64,000 nt of DNA from Microcoleus sp. FACHB-68 (lineage in GTDB: Bacteria > Cyanobacteriota > Cyanobacteriia > Cyanobacteriales > Oscillatoriaceae), in contig NZ_JACJOT010000008.1 of assembly GCF_014695715.1 (NCBI RefSeq), positions 1,426,001-1,490,000 on the forward strand, written 5' to 3'. The notes under the pieces are model-generated. The model had not been told where the DNA came from. It searched no databases and worked only from the letters and a program-made list of their open reading frames with translations. The translations under genes and the position numbers were made by a program. Positions 42,638-52,132 of this stretch are shown here, one piece after another; positions within the stretch are counted from its first letter, which is position 1, and each line of letters starts with the position of its first letter.

Positions 42638-44128
42638 TTACCACGGTTGCTTATCAGGTTTCAATCCAGAAAATAAACTTTCCCATTCTTCCGAGTTCTG
42701 ATCATTTTGGCTTTCTTTCACCTCAAACGTGACATTACACGCCTTGGATTCCTCAAGCGCTTCTACGCATAACTGAGCGATATCTTCCCGGCTGACTTTG
42801 CCTCGAATATTATCGCCTTGCTCGAATATTAAGGCTTTACCGCCGGCTTCCTCAGTCAGGGCACAAGGTCTGATAATGGTGTAAGGAATTCCACTAAAGC
42901 GAATACTATCTTCGCCGCGCAACTTCCAAGTTAAAATTCCCCCCAATTGGTCATTCATTCTAACTGCCGGCGGTTCTTCTTCTAAATTAAGTCCGGGACG
43001 CCCAGGACGAGTCACGCCGGCAGAACTAATGTGGACAAATTTTGGAAACTTTTCAGCGCCATAAGCTTTGATAGATTCCACTTGCAACTGAAAAATTCCT
43101 GCTTCAAATTTGGGGTTCAGTTCCCCGTCGTATTCAAACTTACTCAGCATTAACTGGAATGAGCTGATATTACTCGTATCAATCGGTTCGCCATCTTTCA
43201 CAGTTTTAGCGCGAAAAACTGGAATTAACGCCTCGAAGGGAATGCGAACAGTTATCCAAATATTGTAAACCGTATCAAAAGAATAGCTATAACCAATGCC
43301 ATCCCATTTAACTTCACTGCGAATGATAAATTTATAGCGTTTGCCGTCACCTTTGACGCGTAAATCAATGCCGGCATACCCAGCTAAATTTAAAGGAGGA
43401 TCGAAATTTTTGGTGCGAACAGATGCAAAACCACCCGAATTTGCCGTGGAAACATTACCAGAGAAAAAAGCAGTATTATCTACCAATCGAATCGAACTTT
43501 CGCTCACCCCACCCATGACAATGTCATCAAGCGCACCCCAAGTTTCTTTAATATCTTGGGATGGTTTGGTGAAGTCAAAAATCATTTTTTCATCACCGGC
43601 ACCTTGGAAGTGAGTGCGCGTTGCCCGCACAAGATTCTCAATGCCTTGATATTCCACAACTTCCGGCACATCCACAACTTCAGGCATATAAAATTTGATG
43701 CCTTGATAGTATTTTTCACGGGTTGGGGTGTCGCCTTCCTTCGGTTGCACACGAGTGCCGGTGCAGCACACCACGGCTGTCACATCCCTGAAGACTGCCG
43801 GCGTCAAGGTTTCAGGGATCGTGATATCTCCCTCCACTAATTCAACCGCGTTGCCCAAAATTTCCTTCGCTCTTTTCGCATCTCTAACGAGTCCTCGCAC
43901 GTTGTAACCCCGTTCTTGGAGTTTTCGCACAACTCGTTTGCCAACGCCGCCGGTGGCACCGGCAACCAAAATCACGCCCTGTTTGCGATCGCTTGCGTTG
44001 GCTTTTTTACCCATTCCGAGCAAGGTTTGCAACCAGCTAATGCTACCCACGAAGGGTATCACCCCGAAATAAGCCAGAGTTCGCGCAAACCTGCCGGCAT
44101 TCCATTTGGAGGTAGTTTTTTCACTCAT
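42638..44128 (-). CDS. NAD(P)-binding SDR with inserted CIA30 domain
   Basis: The 496-aa protein has an N-terminal hydrophobic segment (TLAYFGVIPFVGSISWLQTL, about 13-32) and a Rossmann start VILVAGATGGVGKRVV. After about 120 residues the fold is interrupted by a CIA30 domain (about 183-360; WGALDDIVMGGVSESSIR, RIPFEALIPVFRAK) and then resumes (VHISSAGVTRPG). CIA30 (NDUFAF1) assists complex I assembly in mitochondria; in cyanobacteria and plants the SDR-CIA30 proteins are linked to NDH-1 or photosynthetic complex biogenesis, so a similar assembly role is likely. The catalytic Tyr-Lys of classical SDRs is not apparent. The protein is probably thylakoid-associated. Confidence 0.9.
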   Translation of the reverse strand: MSEKTTSKWNAGRFARTLAYFGVIPFVGSISWLQTLLGMGKKANASDRKQGVILVAGATGGVGKRVVRKLQERGYNVRGLVRDAKRAKEILGNAVELVEGDITIPETLTPAVFRDVTAVVCCTGTRVQPKEGDTPTREKYYQGIKFYMPEVVDVPEVVEYQGIENLVRATRTHFQGAGDEKMIFDFTKPSQDIKETWGALDDIVMGGVSESSIRLVDNTAFFSGNVSTANSGGFASVRTKNFDPPLNLAGYAGIDLRVKGDGKRYKFIIRSEVKWDGIGYSYSFDTVYNIWITVRIPFEALIPVFRAKTVKDGEPIDTSNISSFQLMLSKFEYDGELNPKFEAGIFQLQVESIKAYGAEKFPKFVHISSAGVTRPGRPGLNLEEEPPAVRMNDQLGGILTWKLRGEDSIRFSGIPYTIIRPCALTEEAGGKALIFEQGDNIRGKVSREDIAQLCVEALEESKACNVTFEVKESQNDQNSEEWESLFSGLKPDKQPW

Positions 44129-44174
44129 AACCTTTGCCCTACCCTCTTCTGATGTCTACTTAGCAATATAGTGC

Positions 44175-44351
44175 AGGTATCGGGGTTTGAGTATCAACGG
44201 AACAGAAACTCACCTTAAGGCTGAAATGCTTACAGAGTCAACGTTATAGAAATCGTTTTTCAGTCTCAATGAGACGTACCAATGAGTCTTTAGGCTAATT
44301 GGTACAGAAATCTAGAACAGAATATCAGGGGTTTTAGGCCCTTAAATTTCG
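44175..44351 (+). repeat. Left inverted repeat of the island
   Basis: About 175 bases repeated in reverse orientation at 46889-47063 with only a few mismatches. It holds a GTACCAAT/ATTGGTAC stem (44276-44305) and a GTCTC-AAT-GAGAC palindrome (44263-44275). The palindrome is altered in the right copy. Confidence 0.9.
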
Positions 44352-44417
44352 AAAGAGCAGTCTGTGACAAAACCTGAAATCCCTTCAGATACTTACGTTT
44401 AGCAGATAGATACCACT

Positions 44418-44615
44418 GTGAAGGGATTGCTGCCGGTGGAACCCGATCAGCCAGCTACTACCCCATTGAGGGAAGGCGCGGTTGTCCGATGGGTCAAGAG
44501 GACGATTCAGGTCAGCATTGAATTCCTTGCCCTTGATAACAGCATTGCAATGGTGAGGGATATCGTCAACAAACAGGCATTCAACGTCCATCCAGATGAA
44601 CTTCAAATAGCTTAA
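44418..44615 (+). CDS. Short hypothetical protein inside the island (65 aa)
   Basis: GTG 44418 opens a 65-codon frame reading VVRWVKRTIQVSIEFLALDN then DIVNKQAFNVHPDELQ. Composition and periodicity are protein-like and better than the opposite-strand frame. There is no clear ribosome site, and a stop lies just upstream, so it may be the tail of a longer gene truncated when the left inverted repeat arrived. I do not recognise a family. Confidence 0.35.
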   Translation: MKGLLPVEPDQPATTPLREGAVVRWVKRTIQVSIEFLALDNSIAMVRDIVNKQAFNVHPDELQIA

Positions 44616-44633
44616 TAGGATTTAATGAAGGGT

Positions 44634-46169
44634 TTATTGGGGTAAATCAGGAAATTGAGGTGGGAACTTATCCTGCCACCAAAAATGGTGTTTTTCTCCA
44701 TTGGGAAAAGCTCCAACTCTCATCTGAGATGTTTTAGAATTAGCAGTTAATGGGGTTGGGTTACTGACCGGAGATTTTAAGTAAAAATTCCCTTCTTCAG
44801 GATTAACAAATTGAGGTTCTTCTCTGATCGCAGCAGTTCCATTCGTTCCATAGATATTCGCATAGTTATCAGGAGGCCATCCAGCATAAATCGGACGGGT
44901 GGTGTTATTTTCTCCAAAGATTAAGTTCTGGCTAATCTCAATATCTTTTTGACGAAAAATCTTTTCGATGTCAGAGTTAGCTGCCAAATAGCGATCGCTA
45001 TAACCGATTTGAAATCCCCTATTCTCGCTAAAAATATTATTCTTGATTTCAACATTTTGAAGATTATCAGATAACAAATATAACCCTCCAGTAATCCAAA
45101 AAAAGCTTTCTCCTGGGTTCGGTTTACCATAACCATTATGATAAACCGTATTATTATAAATTTTAATATTATGTCGTAGCGCATCATTTCCCCATCGGGC
45201 AAAGAGAATTCCGGTTCCCCAGTTATCATAAATTAAGTTATGGTGAAATCGAATATTTTTTGCTTCTGAACCTCCTTCTACTGCTAAAGCAAATCCTGCT
45301 CCATTACAATCATGAACAACATTATTAAATACCTCAACATCTTCTAAGACTCCAAACCAACTATCAACATATAATCCTTGTCGTGCCATGTGGTGAACAT
45401 AGTTATGATGGACGGTTCCATATTTACTCTTTTCTTTAACATCAATCCCTTCTTTTTTCCCATCCTTAACTAAGTTATAAGCAACTTCAAAATTTTCAAC
45501 CCCACCGATTGAAATTGCTTCATGGGGAGCTGCTGAAAAATTATTTAAAAAGTTAGCCATCTTCAGGTCGTTTGCATTAATAACCGTATTTCCCATTACT
45601 TTATAGTGATCACCCCACCAAACACCAATGCCTGGAGACAACGTATTTTCTGTTTTATTATTGTAAAGGTTAATAAAATGGCTATTTCTAACTGTAATTC
45701 CAGAATTATGAGAATTAATAACTTCTAAATCTTCGACTTGAATATAACTAACATTTTGTAATAAAAATGCACCTTGATCATGAGAATAAAAAGATTTTTT
45801 AGCAGAAGAGGGAGGCTCTACTTTAACCGCATCTGCATCAATAATAACCCGTTCTTCAGGATAGGCTCGATAAGTAATCCAAGCCTTTTCTGTTCCTGAA
45901 TTTTTAGCTTGAATTTGTTCATTGATGCGATAAGTTCCAGCCCGAACATTAACTGTATCACCCGCTTTTAATACCGACGCTGCGTGATTAATTGTTGACC
46001 AAGGATGCTCAAGTGAACCGTTATTTGTATCACTGCCATTTGGTGCAACATAAAAAACATGAGGATGGATTTGTGCTAAAGTTCGTGATGTCCAGCACTG
46101 GCCACTAATCGCCAATAGAAATCCTGCTACTACTAACGTGATGAACCTATGAACGGTTTTTCTAATCAT
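44634..46169 (-). CDS. Secreted right-handed beta-helix protein
   Basis: The 511-aa precursor has a signal peptide (about 1-32, ending TLAQ) and opens with a DUF1565-type start (FYVAPNGSDTNNGSLEHPWS). It then shows many NN/NHxxx coil repeats, for example EVFNNVVHDCNGAGF, RFHHNLIYDNWGTGI and IKIYNNTVYHNGYG, the ladder of a right-handed parallel beta-helix like polysaccharide lyases or surface glycan-binding proteins. No lyase Arg/Lys set can be assigned. The gene is AT-rich and lacks the GCCGGC words common in neighbours, consistent with recent transfer as cargo of the island. It may act on extracellular polysaccharide. Confidence 0.88.
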   Translation of the reverse strand: MIRKTVHRFITLVVAGFLLAISGQCWTSRTLAQIHPHVFYVAPNGSDTNNGSLEHPWSTINHAASVLKAGDTVNVRAGTYRINEQIQAKNSGTEKAWITYRAYPEERVIIDADAVKVEPPSSAKKSFYSHDQGAFLLQNVSYIQVEDLEVINSHNSGITVRNSHFINLYNNKTENTLSPGIGVWWGDHYKVMGNTVINANDLKMANFLNNFSAAPHEAISIGGVENFEVAYNLVKDGKKEGIDVKEKSKYGTVHHNYVHHMARQGLYVDSWFGVLEDVEVFNNVVHDCNGAGFALAVEGGSEAKNIRFHHNLIYDNWGTGILFARWGNDALRHNIKIYNNTVYHNGYGKPNPGESFFWITGGLYLLSDNLQNVEIKNNIFSENRGFQIGYSDRYLAANSDIEKIFRQKDIEISQNLIFGENNTTRPIYAGWPPDNYANIYGTNGTAAIREEPQFVNPEEGNFYLKSPVSNPTPLTANSKTSQMRVGAFPNGEKHHFWWQDKFPPQFPDLPQ

Positions 46170-46206
46170 GAAGTGTTTTTAGGTAGAATTTAATTGATTA
46201 TATATT

Positions 46207-46400
46207 GTTTCCTACGCGCTGGGAAGATTATTTGAATGGAAACCTGCCTTCTTCTAACTGGTACGGTATCAGGACAATAATAGCTTTGAAAGTTTAGCAC
46301 TCGCTGGGAAGATTATTTGAATGGAAACATGGTTGTTCTGTTTCCTTGCTTGGTACTGGACGGGTTTCCCGCTCGCTGGGAAGATTATTTGAATGGAAAC
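46207..46400 (+). CRISPR. Three-repeat orphan CRISPR remnant
   Basis: Three 37-base repeats lie at 46207-46243, 46292-46328 and 46364-46400. Each begins GTTT and ends TTTGAATGGAAAC; the ends GTTTCC and GGAAAC can pair. The 27-base core from CGCTGGG onward is identical in all three, while the 5' ten bases vary. Spacers are 48 and 35 bases. No cas gene is in the window. The variable repeat ends and unequal spacers suggest decay. Confidence 0.75.
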
Positions 46401-46589
46401 AAGTAAACGCAATCAGCGCAAGTATTAGTTTTAGCTACTGCGACTCATAGCGCCATCCATAAGAAGAATCCATGTAAATGGCTGCTCAATTTCAAGCTCA
46501 AGAGTTCCTATCATCTTCCTCTCCTTTGTTGTTTGTAGTTGGCATCTATGAAGAGATGCTGACAAGATTGGTCGCATCGCCTGTAGTTA

Positions 46590-46862
46590 TTACACAACTA
46601 GATGTAACCCACTGCTATCAGAGGAATTGGTGTGCAAGTATTGGCCAGTCGTCTCAATCGAACTATGCCCCAGCGTTGCCTGCACCAGATGAATGGGGCA
46701 ACCTTTGTTAATTGCGTGGAATGCGTGAGAGTGCCTGAGCCAATGGTGGCTAACCTTGCCCTCTATCCCTGCCCGCTTGCCGGCAGCAGCAACGATTTTA
46801 TGCAGATGGGCTGTGGATAGGTGGCCACCGGGGTTTGAGTAGCAACCGAACAAGAACTCCCG
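46590..46862 (-). pseudogene. Truncated tyrosine recombinase (phage integrase family)
   Basis: An open stretch of 91 codons (stop TAA just before it, at 46863-46865) encodes the C-terminal catalytic core: REFLFGCYSNPGGHLSTAHL, HHWLRHSHA (H-x-x-R), TLGHSSIETTGQYLH with the His and the nucleophile Tyr. The N-terminal DNA-binding half and the first catalytic Arg are missing. The nearest usable start is TTG 46853. It ends against the right inverted repeat of the island, so it was cut by the event that created the repeat. Confidence 0.8.
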
Positions 46863-46867
46863 TTAAG
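46828..46867 (+). repeat. Third, partial copy of the island repeat tip
   Basis: CGGGGTTTGAGTA, a few bases, then GAACA and AACTC repeat the outer tip of the left inverted repeat (44180-44219) in the same orientation. The copy lies inside the recombinase fragment. Confidence 0.6.
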
Positions 46868-46888
46868 GGATGTACCCATTGAACCTAC

Positions 46889-47063
46889 CGAAATTTAAGG
46901 GCCTAAAACCCCTGATATTCTGTTCTAGATTTCTGTACCAATTAGCCTAAAGACTCATTGGTACGTCTGATTGAGAGTGAAAAACGATTTCTATAACGTT
47001 GACTCTGTAAGCATTTCAGCCTTAAGGTGAGTTTCTGTTCCGTTGCTAGTCAAACCCCGTATC
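46889..47063 (-). repeat. Right inverted repeat of the island
   Basis: Reverse complement of 44175-44351 with a few mismatches. It extends to the CAAACCCCG tip at about 47050-47058. It lies between the recombinase fragment and the alr gene, and the remaining 47064-47203 is plain AT-rich spacer. Confidence 0.9.
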
Positions 47064-47203
47064 AGTTATGCGGGGAGGGATGCTTGGTTTGATTATAAGT
47101 TTAAGATGAATAAAACCTTATAGAGAAAGCCTTTACAATTTTACAAAAATTGCAACTGTTAAACAAAATTATAGGGTGCGTGACTCACACACCCTACGAC
47201 TTG

Positions 47204-48400
47204 TCAAGATTGCGCGGTTGATTGTTCTGGGACTTCAAAAGGCTGTCCCACCGGCACACGGGGAAGCCGGTGTTTGAAGCTGCAAAGAATCTCCCAAGAA
47301 ATTGTCCCCAACATTGCCGCCCAATCATCCACGGATATCTGGTGATCACCCTCAGATCCCAGCAGCGTCACCACCTCGCCGGCTTGCAAATCAGGAATTG
47401 CACTCACATCCAGCATCAGCTGATCCATCGTAATTGCCCCAATTTGCCGCACCAGTTGCCCTCGAACCAAAACATTGATTTTATTAGAAAGATTGCGCGG
47501 CACACCGTCAGCGTAGCCAATCCCCACCACCGCAACACGCATCGGCTCACCGGCAACGAATTGATAACCATAACTCACGCCGGTTCCCGCTTCAATTGTC
47601 TTCACTTGCGTCACCCGCGCCTTCACTTGCAAAACCGGCTTCAATTCCACCACCTGCCGCAAATGCTCAGCCGGATAAAGCCCGTAAATTGCCAAGCCCA
47701 CGCGCACCATGTCATAGTGCAAAGCAGGATCAGTTAACGTGGCCGCCGAATTTGCCAAATGCAGTTTAGGCAACTGAATGCCGGCATTTTGAAGTTCCGC
47801 AAGTGCCTCTTGAAACCGGCTGTGCTGCTGCTGCATCACCGTTGGATCAACACTGTCAGCCGTGGCAAAATGGGAATAAATGCTGGCAATCTTCAGATTT
47901 GGGCAGCGAGACACCAGCTGGACAAACTCAACTGCTTGCTGCCAAGGTGCCCCCAGTCGTGACATCCCCGTATCCAGCTTTAAATGCACCGGCAGCGATC
48001 GTTCACTGGCACTCAACGTCTCAGAAAATACCAGCGCTTGCTTCGGGGTGCACACAGTCGGTTGCAAGCGCCAGCGCACCAGCGCCCGAATTTGCTCAGG
48101 GGTATTGGTTGCCCCCAAAACCAACACCGGCGCTTGTATCCCGTTCTCACGTAGCTCAATTCCCTCCGGGATCGTAGCCACCCCCAGCCAACGCGCACCG
48201 GCAGCCAATACCGTCTGCGCCACAACCACCGCCCCATGCCCGTAAGCATCTGCCTTCACCACCGCCATCAAATTTGTTTGGGGAGACAAAAACCGGCATA
48301 ATTGCTGGACATTGTGGGCAAGCGCCGGCAAGTCAATTTCTACCCACGCCCGATCACAACGCATTGACGCAAGACTTGGAGTTTTATCCCAGCTCAGCAT
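47204..48400 (-). CDS. alr: Alanine racemase
   Basis: The 398-aa PLP enzyme interconverts L- and D-alanine for peptidoglycan. The PLP Lys49 is in AVVKADAYGHGA and the second catalytic Tyr is in GTGVSYGYQF. The C-terminal domain contains DQLMLDVSAIPDLQAGEVV. The length is normal. A start at ATG 48364 (MRCDRAWVEIDLPALAHN) would remove 12 residues and fits the usual family N-terminus better; the longer start is listed because both are open. It is a single gene next to the right end of the inverted-repeat island. Confidence 0.96.
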   Translation of the reverse strand: MLSWDKTPSLASMRCDRAWVEIDLPALAHNVQQLCRFLSPQTNLMAVVKADAYGHGAVVVAQTVLAAGARWLGVATIPEGIELRENGIQAPVLVLGATNTPEQIRALVRWRLQPTVCTPKQALVFSETLSASERSLPVHLKLDTGMSRLGAPWQQAVEFVQLVSRCPNLKIASIYSHFATADSVDPTVMQQQHSRFQEALAELQNAGIQLPKLHLANSAATLTDPALHYDMVRVGLAIYGLYPAEHLRQVVELKPVLQVKARVTQVKTIEAGTGVSYGYQFVAGEPMRVAVVGIGYADGVPRNLSNKINVLVRGQLVRQIGAITMDQLMLDVSAIPDLQAGEVVTLLGSEGDHQISVDDWAAMLGTISWEILCSFKHRLPRVPVGQPFEVPEQSTAQS

Positions 48401-48891
48401 TTCAACTCACTCCTGGTTTCACACACCACTATGAACTATAGACCTACCCATTCCTCCGGATAGCTACAGTTTTGGATAACCTATCAAAAAAGAGCGGTTC
48501 CTTCCACTGCCGGAGGAAGGGGAGAATGAAAGAGGAGGAAAAGAGGAGAGGGCATTCTTCGCATAACACCCCCACTGGGGCATGAAGCGTTGAGGGCTTG
48601 TCTGAATTCTTCCTGTTTAATTCTGTATTTTTAATTCTTCTGTTGGGGCTAAAGGTTAAGTTCTACCAATCGTCCCAGCAAGTGTGAGGAATAAGCAGTT
48701 AAAACAAATGGCTCAGGGCCGAGCAGAGAATGCCACACAATGATGACAGTGATTTTACAGAAAAGGCTTGTAGAAATAGCTGGGTTAAACAGTTGGGTGA
48801 TCAGGGCACTCTACACCTGTAAACGTTTATCAATGATTATTCAGCCTTCAGTGGCTAGCAGCCCGACAGGTAAGTGCAGGAGAGTGACAAG
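48401..48891. other. Intergenic region before the cyclase cluster
   Basis: 490 bases with a purine-rich stretch (about 48517-48560, GGAGGAAGGGGAG and related units). No gene, tRNA or clear promoter was found. A CAGGAGAG ribosome site (48877-48884) precedes the first cyclase. Confidence 0.5.
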
Positions 48892-51800
48892 ATGAGCCTA
48901 CGCCGTAAGACACTGTCAATCGTTGGCGTGACGCTTGTCGGCTTGGTTGGCGTGCTGTATGCCACGTGTTCCACCATCTTGCTGGGCAGCATGAAGCAAG
49001 CCGAGGAGGAAAACACCCGCCAAACTGTTAAGGGCGTCCTGAGTGTTTTTGCTCAAACCCAAGATGATTTTAATAGCCGCTTTGCCGATTGGTCGGCGTG
49101 GGATGATACTTACACCTTTATAGAGGACGCGAACCCAGAATATATTAAAGCGAACTTAGTGCCAGAAACACTGGCCAACTTAAAGATCAATCTCGCTTTG
49201 TTTATCAACACCTCTGGCGAGATAGTCTTTGGCACCGGCTTCGATATCAAAAACCAAAAAACCACACCGATTCCGGAAGCATTACGCACGCACCTGACTC
49301 CCACAGACCGGCTTTTGACACACCCTGATCCAGACAGCAGCCTGGTGGGAATTATCATGCTGCCTGAAGGGCCAATGCTGATTATCTCCCGGCCCATTGT
49401 CACCACCCAAGGAACCGGCCCGATTGTGGGTAGCCTGATTTTTGGCCGTTACTTAGATGTCTCTCAAGTTGAGAAATTAGAGCGGATCGTGCGATTGCCG
49501 CTAACGGTGCACCGCGTTAGGGACACGAAACTGCCGCCTGAGTTTCAGGCAGTGCGAGAAGAATTGTTAAAGGTTAGCGCTTTGAAGGCCGGCTTAGAGC
49601 CGGCATCTGCGGTTAATCGCGCCAATTCACCGGCTCAACCTACCCCGACAGCGGAAAAGAACCGAGAATCAATCCCCGTTCATGTCGAGCCTTTAAGCGA
49701 AGATATTATTGCCGGTTACACCCTGATTCGGGACATCTACGATCAGCCGGCGCTACTATTGCGAGTGGATATTCCCAGAGAAATCTACAAGCAAGGTCAG
49801 AAAAACTTAGACTATCTGTTGATCGCCCTATCCGTTGTGGGCTTAGGGTTTGGCGGTTGCACCATTCTGCTTCTAGAGCGATTGGTTCTATCTCGCCTAG
49901 CACATCTTACACAGGATGTCAGCCGCATTGGTGAGTGCAGTGATCTTTCACTGCGGTTGTCGGTGATTGGCAAAGATGAGCTGTCAATCCTGGGACACAC
50001 GATTAATAAGATGCTGGCAGCTTTACAACAAGCTCAGAACCAGCAGCAAGAAAGCGAAGAACGCCATCGCGCAGTGGTTGAGCAATCTTCAGAAGGAATT
50101 TGCTTAATAGACGTAAATACTTACCGCATCTTGGAAGCCAATCAAGCGTTTGTTAATCTTCTAGGTTACTCGCCGGCAGAGATTCTCAACCTAAACTTGT
50201 ACGATATCGGCGTCTCCGATAACAAGAATCTTGATCGCCACGTTGAACGGATTTTGGCAGCAAAAGACCAAACAATTGGTGAACAACTCTACCGCCGGCA
50301 GGATGGTTCACTCATCGAGGTAGAAGTTAGCGCCAACTCGATTTCTTATGGAGGTCGAAAAGTCTTATGTGCAGTTGTGCGGGACATTACAGAGCGAAAA
50401 CAAGCCGAGAAGGCATTGCAACAAAGCCAGGAACGGCTTCGCAAACAAGATCAAGTGCTGGTAGAACTGGCAAAAAGTCGCAGTCTGATTCAAGGCGATT
50501 TGCAATCGGTGTGCCGGCAAGTCACGGAAACTGCCGCAATCACCCTAGAGGTTGATCGGGTGAGTGTGTGGCTGTACAACGAAGATCGTTCCATGCTTCA
50601 TTGCTTCGATCTTTATGAATTGAATGCCAACCGGCATACTTTAGATGATGATTTGGCAGCGGTCGATTATCCCATCTACTTTAAAGCTTTAGAACAAGAG
50701 CGGACGCTGGTAGTGAGAGATGTGCGAACCGATGCCAGAACCCTTGAGTTTAACTCTTCCTACATGAACCCCCTGAATGTCGTGGCGCTGATCGATGCGC
50801 CGATCCGCGTCGGGGGTCAAATTGTGGGGGTTGTGTGTCACGAACAAACCGACAACCCGCGCGATTGGACATTGGATGAGCAAAACTTTGCCGGCTCGAT
50901 CGCGGATTTAGTTTCCTTAAGTTTAGAAGCGCGAGATCGCCACCGGGTAGAGGCCGCATTGGGCCAAGCGGAAGAGAAATATCGCATGATCTTTGAGAAT
51001 GCAATTGAAGGCATTTTCCAGACCACGCCACAGGGGAAATATCTTAGCGCAAATCCCGCGCTGGCTCGCATTTATGGATATGCTTCCCCGGAAGAACTTA
51101 TGAATAATTTAACGAATATATCCGCACAACTTTACGTTCACCCTAGCCGGCGTGCCGAGTTTATTGAGGCAATGCACAGCAACGATGCAGTGTCAAATTT
51201 TGAATCTCAAACTTATCGCAAAGATGGCAGCATTATTTGGGTGTCGGAAAATGCCCGTGTGGTGCGTGACGGGCAAGGTGAACTGCTTTACTATGAAGGC
51301 ACCGTTGAAGACATTACAAAGCGTAAGGTAGTAGAAGAAGCGCTGCGCTACCAGCAAGAACAATCTGAGCGTCTGCTCCTCAATATTTTGCCAGAGTCGA
51401 TTGCAGAGCGGTTAAAACAGGAGGAAGGCACAATTGCCGACAGTTTCGCTGAGGTTACTGTTTTGTTTGCCGATATTGTTGGCTTTACGGAACTTTCTAG
51501 CCATATTTCTCCCACGGAACTGGTCAACTTGCTGAATCAAATCTTCTCAGCGTTTGACCGGCTTGCCCAGACGTACGAGTTGGAGAAGATTAAAACGATT
51601 GGCGATGCTTATATGGTTGTGGGTGGACTGCCGGTGCCTCGCGCGGATCATGCGGAGGCGATTGCGGAAATGGCCATTGCTATGCAAAAAGCAATTGCTC
51701 TGTTTAATGATGCCACCCATCAACCGCTGAGTATCCGGATCGGCATTAATACCGGCCCTGTGGTTGCCGGTGTGATTGGTCTTAAAAAATTCATCTACGA

Positions 51801-51984
51801 TCTATGGGGTGACACGGTTAATGTTGCGAGTCGGATGGAATCTCAAGGTCTTGCCGACACGATTCAAGTGACTTCAACAACTTATGAGCTATTGCGACAT
51901 AAGTATTCGTTTGAGGAACGGGGTGCAGTCGAAGTGAAAGGCAAGGGAAAGATGACGACGTATTTACTCATCGGCAGAATTTAA
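48892..51984 (+). CDS. CHASE4-HAMP-PAS-GAF-PAS adenylate cyclase
   Basis: The 1030-aa membrane sensor has TM1 (8-30), an extracytoplasmic CHASE4 domain (SRFADWSAWDDTYTFIED), TM2 (306-328), HAMP, PAS (390-510), GAF (520-685), a second PAS (695-815), the cyclase-transducer helix (SERLLLNILPESIAERLK) and a class III cyclase (855-1030). Metal Asp861 and Asp905, adenine-specifying Lys901 and Asp970, and Asn977/Arg981 are all present, so it should make cAMP. The ATG at 48892 is chosen for its AGGAGAG site 7 bases upstream; a GTG six codons earlier is rejected. PAS2 and GAF are near copies of those in the cyclase at 53173. Confidence 0.94.
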   Translation: MSLRRKTLSIVGVTLVGLVGVLYATCSTILLGSMKQAEEENTRQTVKGVLSVFAQTQDDFNSRFADWSAWDDTYTFIEDANPEYIKANLVPETLANLKINLALFINTSGEIVFGTGFDIKNQKTTPIPEALRTHLTPTDRLLTHPDPDSSLVGIIMLPEGPMLIISRPIVTTQGTGPIVGSLIFGRYLDVSQVEKLERIVRLPLTVHRVRDTKLPPEFQAVREELLKVSALKAGLEPASAVNRANSPAQPTPTAEKNRESIPVHVEPLSEDIIAGYTLIRDIYDQPALLLRVDIPREIYKQGQKNLDYLLIALSVVGLGFGGCTILLLERLVLSRLAHLTQDVSRIGECSDLSLRLSVIGKDELSILGHTINKMLAALQQAQNQQQESEERHRAVVEQSSEGICLIDVNTYRILEANQAFVNLLGYSPAEILNLNLYDIGVSDNKNLDRHVERILAAKDQTIGEQLYRRQDGSLIEVEVSANSISYGGRKVLCAVVRDITERKQAEKALQQSQERLRKQDQVLVELAKSRSLIQGDLQSVCRQVTETAAITLEVDRVSVWLYNEDRSMLHCFDLYELNANRHTLDDDLAAVDYPIYFKALEQERTLVVRDVRTDARTLEFNSSYMNPLNVVALIDAPIRVGGQIVGVVCHEQTDNPRDWTLDEQNFAGSIADLVSLSLEARDRHRVEAALGQAEEKYRMIFENAIEGIFQTTPQGKYLSANPALARIYGYASPEELMNNLTNISAQLYVHPSRRAEFIEAMHSNDAVSNFESQTYRKDGSIIWVSENARVVRDGQGELLYYEGTVEDITKRKVVEEALRYQQEQSERLLLNILPESIAERLKQEEGTIADSFAEVTVLFADIVGFTELSSHISPTELVNLLNQIFSAFDRLAQTYELEKIKTIGDAYMVVGGLPVPRADHAEAIAEMAIAMQKAIALFNDATHQPLSIRIGINTGPVVAGVIGLKKFIYDLWGDTVNVASRMESQGLADTIQVTSTTYELLRHKYSFEERGAVEVKGKGKMTTYLLIGRI

Positions 51985-52132
51985 GCCGGTTGAGTTGTCA
52001 GGGTGCTGAAGGAATCTCTCTCATTTTTCCTATTTTATTGGAGCTTTTTTAGATGAGATGCGGCTGTGCCGGCCAGCCTTAACACCCAACTTAAATAACA
52101 AATAAATTTTAGTACCCAATCATTATTTTTTT

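Noticed and set aside
44385-44606. 73-codon minus-strand frame at the left of the island
   Set aside because: The opposite-strand frame has a better protein-like pattern; neither is certain.
46207-46400. A working CRISPR-Cas locus
   Set aside because: Only three drifting repeats and no cas gene in the window.
46478-46711. 77-codon plus-strand frame opposite the recombinase remnant
   Set aside because: It is the shadow of a recognisable integrase sequence on the minus strand.
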